Source of the DNA: Billgrantia kenyensis
GTDB lineage: Bacteria; Pseudomonadota; Gammaproteobacteria; Pseudomonadales; Halomonadaceae
Assembly (NCBI RefSeq): GCF_013697085.1
Contig: NZ_JACEFT010000017.1
Location: 40,347 to 104,346, forward strand
DNA: 64,000 nucleotides
Direction: 5' to 3'
This document shows positions 1 to 13,368 of this stretch, piece after piece (the stretch's first letter is position 1; every line of letters starts with the position of its first letter). Position numbers and translations under genes: made by a program. Below the pieces are notes generated by a model that saw nothing but the letters and a program-made list of their open reading frames with translations, did not search any database and was not told where the DNA came from.

Positions 1-1100
1 GTCACCGGCATCAGCGGCCGGAGTCCGCCCATGGCAGTAATGTCCTTGGTGCCGGTCTCGTGGTCGAGGATACCGGCCACCATGAACAGCGCCCCCTTGT
101 AGAGCGAATGGGCGAGCAGGAAGGTGACGAAGGTGATCAGCGCCCCCTCGGTGCCGATGCCCAGCAGCATGGTCAGGGTGCCCAGCGCCATCACCGTGGA
201 GTAGGCCAGCATCTTCTTGATGTTGGTGTGGCGTATGGCCAGGAAGGCGCCGGTGAACATGGTGAAGGCGCCCACTACCGAGAGAATGCCGATCCAGGCT
301 TCGGTACCGCCCAGGCTCGGCTGCAGGCGAGCCAGCAGATAGATGCCGGCTTTTACCATGGTGGCCGAGTGCAGGTAGGCCGACACAGGGGTGGGGGCGG
401 CCATGGCGTTGGGCAACCAGAAGTGGAACGGGAACTGGGCCGACTTGGTGAAGGCGGCCAGCAGCAGGCACAGCAGCATGGGCAGGTAGAGATCGTGCTC
501 GCGCAGATCGACGCCGCCGGCAGTGATTTCCGCCAACGACCAGCTTCCGCTGGCGGTACCGAGCAGCACCAGCCCGGCCATCAGCGCCAGCCCGCCGCCG
601 AAGGTGACGAACAGACCCTGGCGTGCCGACTTGCGCGCCTCGATGTCGGCGTGACTGAAGCCGATCAGCAGATAGGACGTGATGCTGGTCAGCTCCCAGA
701 ACACGAACAGGGTGATCAAGCCATCAGCCAGCACCAGCCCCAGCATCGAGACCATGAAGGCCAGCATCACGACATGAAAGCGCACCAGGTCACGGTGGCC
801 CTTGAGGTAGCCGCCGGCGTAGATCAGCACGAAGGTGCCGATGACCGTGATCAACAGCGCGAACAACAACGCCAGGCCATCGATCATGAAGCTCAGGCTC
901 ATGCCCAGGGACGGCACCCAGTCCAGCTGCAGGTACAGCACCTCTCCCTGCATCACCGCCGGCACCTGACCGAGAAACCACAGCGCCAGCAGGGCCGGGA
1001 ACACGGCCAGCACAAAGCTGGCACGCCCCCCGAACCACTGATGAAACAGCGGCGCAAAGGCGGCCAACACGAATCCTGACAGCACGGCAAATTGGATCAT
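1..1100 (-). CDS. mnhA: Mrp-type Na+/H+ antiporter subunit A, N-terminal part (cut by window edge)
   Basis: Translating the minus strand from the ATG at 1100 gives an open, stop-free frame to the window edge (366 codons). It is a polytopic membrane protein of the MrpA/NuoL family: the conserved TM5 segment [15 protein letters not shown] with its key Glu is near residue 135, followed by the [38 protein letters not shown] core and a HETGTKD motif. It would be the large proton-translocating subunit of a second Mrp complex. It is transcribed away from the complete Mrp operon starting at 1546; the rest of its operon lies outside the window. The two A subunits are clearly different in sequence, so this is not a recent duplication. 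Confidence 0.9.
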   Translation of the reverse strand, partial: MIQFAVLSGFVLAAFAPLFHQWFGGRASFVLAVFPALLALWFLGQVPAVMQGEVLYLQLDWVPSLGMSLSFMIDGLALLFALLITVIGTFVLIYAGGYLKGHRDLVRFHVVMLAFMVSMLGLVLADGLITLFVFWELTSITSYLLIGFSHADIEARKSARQGLFVTFGGGLALMAGLVLLGTASGSWSLAEITAGGVDLREHDLYLPMLLCLLLAAFTKSAQFPFHFWLPNAMAAPTPVSAYLHSATMVKAGIYLLARLQPSLGGTEAWIGILSVVGAFTMFTGAFLAIRHTNIKKMLAYSTVMALGTLTMLLGIGTEGALITFVTFLLAHSLYKGALFMVAGILDHETGTKDITAMGGLRPLMPV

Positions 1101-1545
1101 GCAGTTCCCTTCTGACAATTCATCCCCGCGACATGGTGCCTGAACACCGGCCACGGAACGATGGTGGGGTATCGCACCGCACCTCCCGAAGCGCTCAGGA
1201 GGCCCCCGTGTCTCGTCTCATCGCCACTCAAGAAATCCTTCTTCCGGCCGAAAAAATACGCCCAAAGAATGAGCGTCTGCGGGCGATCCAGGCTGTCTAT
1301 TGCAGCGCAAAAGGATTAGACTTTGCGCCGCAGCTGGCGACGATGAACGTTGATTTCTCAGTGAAACGGCTTGCTAGTATAGCGATTTGGCAACGCTTTT
1401 TCATTCAACGCTCACGACGACCCGGTCTGCCGATCCCTGATCGCTACCATTAGCCTGTGGGTGGTACCCGGCACCCTGCGCCGCGACGATGCATCGCTAT
1501 CGTGGCGACACATGCCTCGCCCGCCGCCAGAATGGACGAACCACC
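1101..1545. other. Divergent intergenic region between two Mrp operons
   Basis: This 445-base stretch separates two divergently transcribed antiporter operons and must carry both promoters. The only recognisable plus-strand promoter candidate is TTGATT at 1350 with TAGTAT at 1375-1380; the 19-base spacer is longer than ideal. A 106-codon frame at 1133-1453 has no Shine-Dalgarno site and no recognisable family features, so I do not call it a gene. Confidence 0.5.
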
Positions 1546-4355
<2,810 letters not shown>

Positions 4356-4356
<1 letters not shown>

Positions 4357-4700
4357 TGGAAGCTCTCTTCTCGATCGTCGTCGGGGTGCTGACGGCCAGC
4401 GGCATCTACCTGCTACTGCGCGGACGTACGTTTCCGGTCATCATCGGCCTGGCCCTGCTGGGGTATGCAGTGAACCTGTTTCTGTTCTCCACCGGCGGCC
4501 TCAACACCCATGCCGCCGCGGTCATCGGGGAATCGCTCACACCCACCGACCCACTGCCCCAGGCCCTGGTACTCACCGCCATCGTCATCGGCTTTGCCAT
4601 GACCGCCTTCGTCGTGATCCTGGCGATCCGCGCCCGCGGCGATCTCGGTTCGGATCATGTGGACGGCCAGCAGGGTGAGGAAGGAGACATACCGCGATGA
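4356..4700 (+). CDS. mnhC: Mrp Na+/H+ antiporter subunit C
   Basis: This 114-residue protein belongs to the NuoK-like MrpC family. Three membrane helices are visible, and the segment GLALLGYAVNLFLFSTGG is characteristic. The loop DPLPQALVLTAIVIGFAMTAF matches the family signature before the third helix. The start codon overlaps the stop of the AB fusion (TGATG), and its own stop overlaps mnhD, so translation is probably coupled. A hydrophilic, acidic tail of about 20 residues follows the last helix. Confidence 0.92.
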
Positions 4701-6253
4701 GCCAGCACCTCGTCTCCCTGCCGATTGTGCTGCCCATGCTGGGCGCCTTGATACTGCTGCTCTCCGGCAAGGCCAGCGACACGACCCAGCGCCGGGTAAG
4801 CGTACTCTTCACCGGCCTGCTGCTGCTGGTCACCCTGCTGCTGCTGCGCCAGGCCGCCGCAGGGGAGCTGACCTTCTACGCGCTGGGCAACTGGCAGGCC
4901 CCCTTCGGCATCGTGCTGATGCTGGACAGGCTTTCGGCACTGATGCTTGTGCTGACGGCAGTGCTGGCCACCGGCTGCATTATGTTTGCCTGCGCCGGCG
5001 ACGACATGCGCGGCAGCTACTTCCATGGCCTCTTCCAGCTGCAGCTGATGGGCCTGAACGGAGCCTTCCTCACCGGCGACATCTTCAACCTGTTCGTCTT
5101 CTTCGAGATCACCCTGCTCGCTTCCTATGCCCTGCTGATGCACGGCGGCGGCAAGGAGCGCGTCGCCGCCGGCCTGCACTATGTCATTCTCAATGTGGCC
5201 GGCTCGGCGCTGTTTCTGATCGCCCTTGGCGTCCTCTATGGCGCCACCGGTACGCTGAACATGGCCGACATGGCCCGCCGCGTGGCGCTGATGTCGGGAG
5301 ACCAGGCCGCCCTGGTGACCGCCGGCGCCCTGCTGCTGATCGTGGTCTTCAGTCTCAAGGCTGCCCTGCTGCCGCTCTACTTCTGGCTGCCACGCACTTA
5401 CTCCTCGGCGCCGGCTCCGGTTGCCGCGCTGTTCGCCATCATGACCAAGCTGGGTCTGTATGCCATTCTGCGCGTCCACAATCTGATCTTCGTCGACAGC
5501 ATCGCCGAAACCGCCATCACCAACTGGCTGTGGTGGTCGGGCCTGGCGACGATACTGCTGGCAGCCATCGGCGTATTGGCAGCCCGCGACCTGAGGCCAC
5601 TCGTGGCCTACCTGGTGCTGGTTTCGGTGGGCACGCTGCTGGCAGCGACTGCCCTGGATACTCCTGCTGCGACCTCCGCCCTGCTTTACTACCTGCCCCA
5701 CACCACCTTGATCTGTGGCGCGCTGTTTCTCATCGCCGAGTTGATCGGGCAGCAGCGCGGCAAGGCCGGCACGCGACTGGTGCGCGCACGACGCCTGTAC
5801 CAGCGCCATCTCCTCGGCGGCCTATTCCTGGTCGCTGCGGTAGGCGTGGTAGGCCTGCCTCCCCTGGCCGGATCGTTGGCCAAGCTGCTGCTGATGCAGG
5901 CCACCGAGGGCGGCGCCCGGATCTGGCTTTGGCCACTGCTGCTGCTGGCAGCGCTATGTGCCCTGATCGCCATGTCGCGTGCCGGCTCAGTGTTCTTCTG
6001 GGCCAGCTACAAGGGCGAGGTGCGTGCCGGCAAGGTCAATCGTGCCCAGCTCTCCGGCGTGCTGTGGCTGCTTGCCTGCGCCCCCCTGCTAGCGGCCTTC
6101 GCCGGGCCCATCAGCCACTACGCCCAGGCCACCGCCGACCAACTGGCCGCCCCCCAGATGATCATCGAGCAGTTGCTGGACAATGAATCGACACACGAGC
6201 TGGCCCGCAGCCACCTTCCGCCGCTTGCCGGGGCCTCGGGGGATACGCCATGA
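4697..6253 (+). CDS. mnhD: Mrp Na+/H+ antiporter subunit D
   Basis: This 518-residue polytopic protein is the NuoM/N-like MrpD subunit, the second proton-channel subunit of the complex. The segment NLFVFFEITLLASYALLMHGG contains the conserved TM5 Glu, and LKAALLPLYFWLPRTYSSAPAPVAALFAIMTKLGLYAI contains the conserved Lys and Pro of the antiporter core. The length is typical of the family. The ATG overlaps the mnhC stop and the end overlaps mnhE by four bases, continuing the coupled operon. Confidence 0.93.
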   Translation: MSQHLVSLPIVLPMLGALILLLSGKASDTTQRRVSVLFTGLLLLVTLLLLRQAAAGELTFYALGNWQAPFGIVLMLDRLSALMLVLTAVLATGCIMFACAGDDMRGSYFHGLFQLQLMGLNGAFLTGDIFNLFVFFEITLLASYALLMHGGGKERVAAGLHYVILNVAGSALFLIALGVLYGATGTLNMADMARRVALMSGDQAALVTAGALLLIVVFSLKAALLPLYFWLPRTYSSAPAPVAALFAIMTKLGLYAILRVHNLIFVDSIAETAITNWLWWSGLATILLAAIGVLAARDLRPLVAYLVLVSVGTLLAATALDTPAATSALLYYLPHTTLICGALFLIAELIGQQRGKAGTRLVRARRLYQRHLLGGLFLVAAVGVVGLPPLAGSLAKLLLMQATEGGARIWLWPLLLLAALCALIAMSRAGSVFFWASYKGEVRAGKVNRAQLSGVLWLLACAPLLAAFAGPISHYAQATADQLAAPQMIIEQLLDNESTHELARSHLPPLAGASGDTP

Positions 6254-6747
6254 AGACGACTGGACGCTACTTGCCCACGCCCACCCTGTCGCTGGTGCTG
6301 CTGGTGGTGTGGCTGCTGATGGTGCGCAGCATCGCTCCCGGCCAGGTGTTGCTGGGGCTTGTCCTGGCCATTGGCATCCCGCTGCTGACTCGGCGCTTCT
6401 GGGAACCGCTACCGCAGGTCAAGCACCCGCTCAAGCTGGCCTGGTTCGTGCTTGTCGTGCTCTACGACATCGTCAAGGCCAACATTCACGTCAGCCTGCT
6501 GATCCTGCTGCCGCGGCGTGAGCCGCACCCCGGCTTCGTCGAGTACCCGCTGGAGGTCAAGGACCGCCTGACGGTGACGCTGCTCGCCAATACCATCACC
6601 ATGACCCCCGGCACGGTATCGACCAACATCCGCCTCGACGGCTCCTCGCTGCTGATCCACGTCCTGGACCTGGACGATGAACAGGCCCTGATCCGCGAGA
6701 TCCGCGATCGCTACGAGCGGCCGCTCAAGGAGATCTTCGAATGCTAG
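6250..6747 (+). CDS. mnhE: Mrp Na+/H+ antiporter subunit E
   Basis: This 165-residue protein has two to three N-terminal membrane helices and a cytoplasmic C-terminal half carrying the MrpE signature LLANTITMTPGTVS. MrpE is a small subunit needed for assembly of the antiporter; it has no NADH dehydrogenase counterpart. Start and stop overlap mnhD and mnhF respectively. Confidence 0.92.
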   Translation: MKTTGRYLPTPTLSLVLLVVWLLMVRSIAPGQVLLGLVLAIGIPLLTRRFWEPLPQVKHPLKLAWFVLVVLYDIVKANIHVSLLILLPRREPHPGFVEYPLEVKDRLTVTLLANTITMTPGTVSTNIRLDGSSLLIHVLDLDDEQALIREIRDRYERPLKEIFEC

Positions 6748-7010
6748 ATACCGCCCTGTTGATCAGCTTGACCCTGATCGTGCTGGCCATGTCCATGAAC
6801 GTCTATCGGCTGGCCATCGGCCCCGATGTGCCCGACCGCCTGCTGGCCCTCGACACGCTGTACGTCAATTCCATCGCCCTGATCGTGCTGCTGGGACTAT
6901 GGCTGAATACCAAGACCTACTTCGAGGCGGCAATGCTGATCGCCATGCTCGGTTTCATCGGCACCATGGCCATCTGCCGCTACCTGCTGCGCGGCGACAT
7001 CATCGAATAG
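6741..7010 (+). CDS. mnhF: Mrp Na+/H+ antiporter subunit F
   Basis: This 89-residue protein has three predicted helices and the MrpF signature GPDVPDRLLALDT, whose Asp is conserved in the family. It overlaps the end of mnhE by seven bases and lies ten bases before mnhG. Confidence 0.92.
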   Translation: MLDTALLISLTLIVLAMSMNVYRLAIGPDVPDRLLALDTLYVNSIALIVLLGLWLNTKTYFEAAMLIAMLGFIGTMAICRYLLRGDIIE

Positions 7011-7020
7011 AGGACGTGAC

Positions 7021-7455
7021 ATGACCTTCTACGTGATTGCCGAGGCCGTGATCTCCTTCCTGCTGCTGGCAGGGGGTATCTTCGCCTTTACCGGCTCGCT
7101 CGGCATGCTGCAGTTCAAGGACTTCTTCATGCGCCTGCACGGTCCCACCAAGGGCACCACGCTGGGTATCGGCTGCGTGCTGATCGCCTCGATGCTCTAC
7201 TTCACCCTCACCCAGCGCGAGCTGCACGTGCAGGAGCTGTTGATCACGCTGTTCCTGTTCATCACCGCGCCGGTCACCGGCCACATGCTGGCCAAGACCG
7301 GCCTGCACATGCATCTGCGCTTCACCACCGGCACGCGAGGCTCGGTGCCGGAGTTCCGCGACGAGGACGTGGGCCAGAGCCGGGTAGCGCGGCCGGCACG
7401 GGCGAAACACCCCTGGAAATACCGCAAGCAGAAGCGCTCACGCATGTTCCGTTGA
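7021..7455 (+). CDS. mnhG: Mrp Na+/H+ antiporter subunit G
   Basis: This 144-residue protein has three membrane helices and the MrpG hallmark FKDFFMRLHGPTKGTTLG. The C-terminal 40 residues are basic and hydrophilic, longer than in many MrpG proteins. The gene ends one base before a strong 15-bp hairpin, so it closes the operon. A Shine-Dalgarno-like AGAGGA precedes the ATG. Confidence 0.92.
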   Translation: MTFYVIAEAVISFLLLAGGIFAFTGSLGMLQFKDFFMRLHGPTKGTTLGIGCVLIASMLYFTLTQRELHVQELLITLFLFITAPVTGHMLAKTGLHMHLRFTTGTRGSVPEFRDEDVGQSRVARPARAKHPWKYRKQKRSRMFR

Positions 7456-7488
7456 GACGATCAGGCCGCCAGTGGCGGCCTGATCGTC
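7456..7488. terminator. Bidirectional hairpin terminator between mnhG and hemH
   Basis: A perfect 15-bp inverted repeat (arm GACGATCAGGCCGCC at 7456-7470, loop AGT, matching arm 7474-7488) lies between the convergent ends of mnhG and hemH. There is no long T run on either side, so its strength as an intrinsic terminator is inferred from stem stability and position. Confidence 0.7.
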
Positions 7489-7504
7489 CATTCCCCGCGG
7501 TGAT

Positions 7505-8578
7505 TCAGACCCAGCCCCCCAGCTCATTCTCGATGATCGCCAGCAGCGCCTGGATATGGTCATCACGGTCGTTCAGGCACGGAACATAGGTGAAGCGCTC
7601 TCCGCCGGCGGCCAGGAAACTGTCGCGGATCTCCTCCTGGATCTCCTCCAGCGTCTCCACGCAGTCGGCGGAGAACGCCGGCGAGACCACGGCGATATGC
7701 TTCTTGCCCTGGCGCGCCAGCTCGGCCACGTGATCCACGGTCTGTGGGCCGACCCACTCTTCGGGCCCGAACTGGGACTGGAAGGCGGTCTGGATGGCGC
7801 CCTCCTCCCAGTCCAGCCGCTCGCGCAGCAGTCGCGTGGTCTTCTGGCACTGGCAATGGTAGGGGTCGCCCTCCATGAGGAAGCGCTTGGGCACGCCATG
7901 GTAGGAGGCGACCAGCACCTCCGGCGGGCTCTCGGCGGCGGCATAGGTCTCGCGCACAGAATTGGCCAGCGCCGCGAGATACGCAGGGTGTTCGAAGTAG
8001 GCGGGTACGGTGCGGATAGCCGGCTGCCACTTGAGCTTCATCAGGGTACGGAACGCGTGATCGTTGGCCGTCGCCGTGGTCGGCGAGGCGTACTGCGGGT
8101 AGAGCGGGAAGAACAGGATCCGCTCGCAGCCCTCGGCCTGCATGCGGCGCAGCACGCTGTCGGTGGAAGGGTTGCCGTAGCGCATGCAGAAATCCACCAG
8201 GATCTGGTCACCATGCCGTTCACGCAGTCCCTCCGCGACCTTGTGCGCCTGGTCCCGGGTGATGGTCAGCAGAGGGCTCTCGTTTTTCTCGGTGTTCCAG
8301 ATGCCACGGTAGGCCTCACCGGACTTGAACGGCCGGCGCGAGAGGATGATCAGCTGCAGCAGCGGCTGCCATTTCCAGCTCGGGTAGTCGACCACGCGCT
8401 TGTCTGAGAGAAACTCGTTGAGGTAGCGGCGCATCGACCAGTAGTCGGTGGCGTCCGGCGTACCCAGGTTGACCAGGACGACGCCTACCTTGGGCCGAGG
8501 GATTACGGGATGGTCCGCCGGAGCATGGGCAGGACGTTGCTGCTCCGGCGAGCCCGATTCCACTTGCGATGCGGCCAT
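7505..8578 (-). CDS. hemH: Ferrochelatase (haem synthase)
   Basis: This 357-residue protein inserts Fe2+ into protoporphyrin IX, the last step of protohaem synthesis. The N-terminal segment KVGVVLVNLGTPDATDYWSMRRYLNEFLSDKRVVD and the later SYHGVPKRFLMEGDPYHCQCQKT carry the family signature, including the catalytic His of SYHG. The start at 8578 is supported by AAGGAG eight bases upstream. The first 25 residues are a non-conserved polar extension. It ends next to the terminator shared with mnhG. Local supply of haem fits the two terminal oxidases in this window. Confidence 0.95.
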   Translation of the reverse strand: MAASQVESGSPEQQRPAHAPADHPVIPRPKVGVVLVNLGTPDATDYWSMRRYLNEFLSDKRVVDYPSWKWQPLLQLIILSRRPFKSGEAYRGIWNTEKNESPLLTITRDQAHKVAEGLRERHGDQILVDFCMRYGNPSTDSVLRRMQAEGCERILFFPLYPQYASPTTATANDHAFRTLMKLKWQPAIRTVPAYFEHPAYLAALANSVRETYAAAESPPEVLVASYHGVPKRFLMEGDPYHCQCQKTTRLLRERLDWEEGAIQTAFQSQFGPEEWVGPQTVDHVAELARQGKKHIAVVSPAFSADCVETLEEIQEEIRDSFLAAGGERFTYVPCLNDRDDHIQALLAIIENELGGWV

Positions 8579-8645
8579 GCGCTAAGCTCCTTGTGGCGAC
8601 CGATAAGGAGCTCACATTGTATCAGGCGCAAGCCGGTCAAGGCAT

Positions 8646-8679
8646 CAAGTTATACTATGAAAGCGATTTGTATAACTTG
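8646..8679. promoter_or_regulatory. Inverted repeat upstream of hemH, candidate operator
   Basis: Two perfect 10-bp arms, CAAGTTATAC (8646-8655) and GTATAACTTG (8670-8679), are separated by 14 bases and lie about 70 bases upstream of the hemH start. The region is much more AT-rich than its surroundings. The layout suits a dimeric regulator or a transcript hairpin; no known consensus was recognised with certainty. Confidence 0.5.
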
Positions 8680-8713
8680 GATCAAGGTTATCGGCCCGCT
8701 GCTCATGCAAGTG

Positions 8714-9016
8714 CTAAAACACCAGCGGCATGCGTGAGGTCAGCGGATCATGATAGTGGGCCTCGCGACCGATGACTTCGTCCTGCGGCACGTGCTGAAC
8801 CAGGAAGGCACGGTGGATGCCGGCACGCTGCAGCTCGAGATAGACATCCTCCAGCGAACGGAAAACCATGGGCTTGCCGCGCCGGGTCAGCATGTGGCGC
8901 GCCCCCTCTACGTCCTCCAGCTCCACCTGGTAACAGTGGCTGCCGGAATGGGTGATCACCCGTACTTCGAAATTGTCGTGACGGGCGACGAAACCCTTGA
9001 GCTCTTGAAATTCCAT
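8714..9016 (-). CDS. Small conserved protein, DUF6482-like
   Basis: This 100-residue soluble protein has no signal peptide. I start it at ATG 9016 because GGAGGG lies five bases upstream; an in-frame extension to 9151 has no such site. It resembles small gammaproteobacterial proteins of the DUF6482 type (family name from memory): a beta-rich stretch EVRVITHSGSHCYQVELEDVEG is followed by a helix with SLEDVYLELQRAGI. Function is unknown. It shares its strand with hemH and the gene at 9209 but has gaps of more than 100 bases on both sides. Confidence 0.75.
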   Translation of the reverse strand: MEFQELKGFVARHDNFEVRVITHSGSHCYQVELEDVEGARHMLTRRGKPMVFRSLEDVYLELQRAGIHRAFLVQHVPQDEVIGREAHYHDPLTSRMPLVF

Positions 9017-9099
9017 GGTTCCCTCCATGTCTTGGTATCGTTCCGCTACGGAAGCACTGGCCCAATGCCTGTGCGCCCTCATGTCTGCAAGATACACGT

Positions 9100-9122
9100 C
9101 GGGCACAGCATGACTGTGCCCG
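9100..9122 (-). terminator. Hairpin downstream of the 9209-9502 gene
   Basis: A perfect 9-bp stem (CGGGCACAG, loop CATGA, CTGTGCCCG) lies about 90 bases past the stop of the minus-strand gene at 9209 and upstream of the gene at 8714. No U tract follows on the minus strand, so termination is only a positional inference. Confidence 0.4.
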
Positions 9123-9208
9123 ATAGCAGTTGCATGACAGTAACGTATCAACCTTATGACAGCTTAGCTCCCTAAGGAGTTCCGGAGGTTGTCGCGCGCT
9201 GTCGGCAA

Positions 9209-9502
9209 CTACTGGTAGTCCGAGGGGTCGATGGCCTTGGCCAGGGAGTTGCGATCGACCCACTTGCCGGCCTTGGTCTCCTTGTAGCGAAACACCACCC
9301 GATCGCCGACCGCCACGGCCAGCTCGGCATCCTCGGTCTGGTAGCTGTAGGCCTCGCCGTCGACGACGAGATGGAAGCGGTAGAGATCGGGCATGCCCAG
9401 CCACTCCTTGAACGGGCCCTCGCGCTCCAGCGACTCGATGATACCGCGCGCCTCCAGCTTGGGGGTGCGCTGGCGCTTGCCGCGCCGAAATCCGCCTGCC
9501 AT
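9209..9502 (-). CDS. Small hypothetical protein
   Basis: This is a 97-residue soluble protein with a very basic N-terminus (GGFRRGKRQRTPK) and a compact beta-rich remainder. I prefer the inner ATG because GGAGAG precedes it; an in-frame ATG five codons upstream exists. I do not recognise a named family. The codon pattern and Shine-Dalgarno site support a real gene. It follows dnaB on the same strand with a 77-base gap. Confidence 0.65.
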   Translation of the reverse strand: MAGGFRRGKRQRTPKLEARGIIESLEREGPFKEWLGMPDLYRFHLVVDGEAYSYQTEDAELAVAVGDRVVFRYKETKAGKWVDRNSLAKAIDPSDYQ

Positions 9503-9579
9503 GGTCTCTCCTCGCATTTCGTCAATCGGGGGCTCGGCATTATACGGCCCCGCACGAGAGGCTCAAGCGCCCAGCGGCC

Positions 9580-10968
9580 TCATTCGCCGAACGCTTCGCC
9601 GTAGCTGTCCGGGGCCAGGTCCTCGAAGCGGGTGTACTTGCCGATGAAGGCCATGTGCACCGCACCGATGGGGCCGTTACGCTGCTTGCCGATGATCAGC
9701 TCGGCCAGCCCCTGGTTGTCAGGGTTATCTGGATTGTAGACCTCGTCGCGATAGACGAAGGCGATCAGATCGGCATCCTGCTCGATGGCACCGGATTCAC
9801 GCAGGTCCGACATGACCGGTCGCTTGTTGGGACGCTGCTCCAGCGAGCGGTTGAGCTGGGAGAGCGCCACCACCGGGCAGCCAAACTCCTTGGCCATGCC
9901 CTTGAGCGAGCGCGAGATCTCCGAGATCTCGCCGGTACGGTTCTCGGAGAAGCCGGGAATCTGCATCAGCTGCAGGTAGTCGATCATGACCAGGGCCAGG
10001 TTGCCGTGCTCGCGCACCACCCGGCGGATGCGCGAGCGCATCTCGTTGGGCGACAGCGCCGCCGTGTCGTCGATGAACAGCTGCTTGTCCTTGAGCAGGT
10101 TGACCGCCGAGGTCAACCGCGGCCAGTCTTCGTCCTCCAGCTGGCCGGTACGTACCCGGGTCTGGTCGATGCGCCCAAGCGACGACAGCATCCGCAGCAT
10201 CAGCGACTCGGCGGGCATCTCCATGGAGAACACCATCACCGGCCGATCGCTGGCGATCACGGCATGCTCGACCAGATTCATGGCGAAGGTGGTCTTGCCC
10301 ATGGAGGGGCGCCCCGCAATGATCACCAGGTCGGAGGGCTGCAGACCCGAGGTCATCTCGTCGAGGTCGCGAAAGCCGGTGGAGAGGCCGGTCATCTCCC
10401 CCTTCATGTTGAACAGCTCGTCGATGCGATCCACCGCCTTGGCCAGCAGCTCGCTCATGCCGATGGGCCCACCCGTCTTGGGCCGCTCCTCGCTGATCTG
10501 GAATACCAGGCGCTCGGCCTCGTCGAGCAGCTCATCGGCCGGCCGCCCCTGGGGGCTGAAGGCGCCGTCGGCGATCTGGCTGGCGGCGCGGATCAGCTTG
10601 CGCAGGGTGGCACGCTCGCGAACGATGTCGGCATAGGCACGGATGTTGCTCGCCGAGGGCGTATTGCGCGCCAGTTCAGCGAGATAGGCCAGCCCGCCGA
10701 CGGTATCGAGCTGGTCGCGCCCCTCCAGTACCTCGGAGAGCGTTACCACGTCGAGCGGCTTGCCCGCCTCGGCAAGCCCGCTCATGGCGTTGAAGATGAG
10801 GCGGTGCTCATAGCGATAGAAGTCGTCGGCCACCAGGCGGTCGGCGACGTTGTCCCAGGCCTGGTTGTCGAGCATCAGACCGCCCAGCACCGACTGCTCC
10901 GCCTCCAGCGAGTGCGGCGGCACCTTGAGTGCGGCGGTTTCCTGATCGAGCTCGAGCGTGTCGTTCAT
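9580..10968 (-). CDS. dnaB: Replicative DNA helicase DnaB
   Basis: This 462-residue protein unwinds DNA at the replication fork as a hexamer. Residues 15-120 are the N-terminal DnaB domain (PPHSLEAEQSVLGGLMLD), and the RecA-like ATPase follows with Walker A GRPSMGKT at 219-226, Walker B (LVMIDYLQLM) and the ALSQLNRSLEQRPNKRPVMSDLRESGAIEQDAD segment. Length is normal and no intein is present. In relatives dnaB usually follows rplI directly; here a porin gene lies between them. Confidence 0.97.
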   Translation of the reverse strand: MNDTLELDQETAALKVPPHSLEAEQSVLGGLMLDNQAWDNVADRLVADDFYRYEHRLIFNAMSGLAEAGKPLDVVTLSEVLEGRDQLDTVGGLAYLAELARNTPSASNIRAYADIVRERATLRKLIRAASQIADGAFSPQGRPADELLDEAERLVFQISEERPKTGGPIGMSELLAKAVDRIDELFNMKGEMTGLSTGFRDLDEMTSGLQPSDLVIIAGRPSMGKTTFAMNLVEHAVIASDRPVMVFSMEMPAESLMLRMLSSLGRIDQTRVRTGQLEDEDWPRLTSAVNLLKDKQLFIDDTAALSPNEMRSRIRRVVREHGNLALVMIDYLQLMQIPGFSENRTGEISEISRSLKGMAKEFGCPVVALSQLNRSLEQRPNKRPVMSDLRESGAIEQDADLIAFVYRDEVYNPDNPDNQGLAELIIGKQRNGPIGAVHMAFIGKYTRFEDLAPDSYGEAFGE

Positions 10969-11044
10969 GGTGCGGCAACCTTGATGGGAACGGGCCGTGC
11001 CATTCTACCCGATGGCCGATGCCCGCCCTACCTCTCGAGACGAC

Positions 11045-11071
11045 AAAAACCGCGACCGATGGCGGTCGCGG
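11045..11071 (-). terminator. Intrinsic terminator of the porin gene
   Basis: On the minus strand a perfect 9-bp stem (CCGCGACCG, loop CCAT, CGGTCGCGG) is followed by TTTTT, 45 bases after the porin stop. It isolates the porin from dnaB. Confidence 0.85.
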
Positions 11072-11115
11072 CAAGGGTCGAAACAGCGAGCGAGCAGGGT
11101 CTTGGTACGGCAGGC

Positions 11116-12783
<1,668 letters not shown>

Positions 12784-12839
12784 AGGGGCAAAGAAAAACC
12801 GTAATATTACTACCAATGTCTAAGCCACAAACGAAACAA

Positions 12840-12869
12840 GGGGCGCGGAGGAAAAATCCTCCGCGCCCC
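12840..12869 (-). terminator. Intrinsic terminator of the rpsF-rplI operon
   Basis: A 13-bp perfect GC-rich stem (GGGGCGCGGAGGA, loop of four bases, TCCTCCGCGCCCC) begins about 37 bases after the rplI stop. On the minus strand it is followed by a T-rich stretch (CTTGTTTCGTTTG). Confidence 0.85.
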
Positions 12870-12906
12870 CTGGCATCGCTGTCACGCTCGGCATCAAGCC
12901 AAGAAC

Positions 12907-13353
12907 TTACTCGGCGACCACGACCACACGGACGGTGGCGTCGACTTCGGCATGCAGGTGCAGGTCGATATCGTACTCGCCGGTCTGGCGAATCGGGCCT
13001 TCGGGCATGCGAACTTCGCTCTTGGCGACTTCGATGCCGGCCTGGCCCAGCGCCTCGGCCAGGTCACGTGGGCCGATGGAGCCGAACAGCTTGCCTTCGT
13101 CCCCGGCCTTGGCAACCAGCGACAGCTCGATCTCGGCCAGCTGGGCGGCGCGGGATTCGGCGATCGCCTTGCGCTCGGCGGCCTGAGCCTCGAGCTCGGC
13201 GCGCTGCGCCTCGAAGGCTTCCACGTTGTCCTTGGTGGCCGGCACGGCAAGGCCGTAGGGCACCAGGTAGTTGCGGCCATAGCCGGGTTTCACGGCAACC
13301 TTGTCGCCCAGGCCGCCCAGCTTGCCAATGTTGTCGAGCAGAATGACTTCCAT
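12907..13353 (-). CDS. rplI: 50S ribosomal protein L9
   Basis: This 148-residue protein starts with the L9 signature [36 protein letters not shown], continues through the long connecting helix (residues 45-75) and ends in the C-terminal rRNA-binding domain. AGAGG lies upstream of the ATG. It is the last gene of the rpsF-rpsR-DUF2232-rplI operon and is closed by a strong terminator. Confidence 0.97.
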   Translation of the reverse strand: MEVILLDNIGKLGGLGDKVAVKPGYGRNYLVPYGLAVPATKDNVEAFEAQRAELEAQAAERKAIAESRAAQLAEIELSLVAKAGDEGKLFGSIGPRDLAEALGQAGIEVAKSEVRMPEGPIRQTGEYDIDLHLHAEVDATVRVVVVAE

Positions 13354-13368
13354 CTCGTTAACCTCTTG

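Noticed and set aside
60..1079. A 339-codon plus-strand frame at the left edge
   Set aside because: It is antisense to the MrpA gene, whose membrane-protein translation is convincing.
1133..1453. A 106-codon frame in the gap between the Mrp operons
   Set aside because: It lacks a ribosome site and recognisable features and spans the region that must hold promoters.
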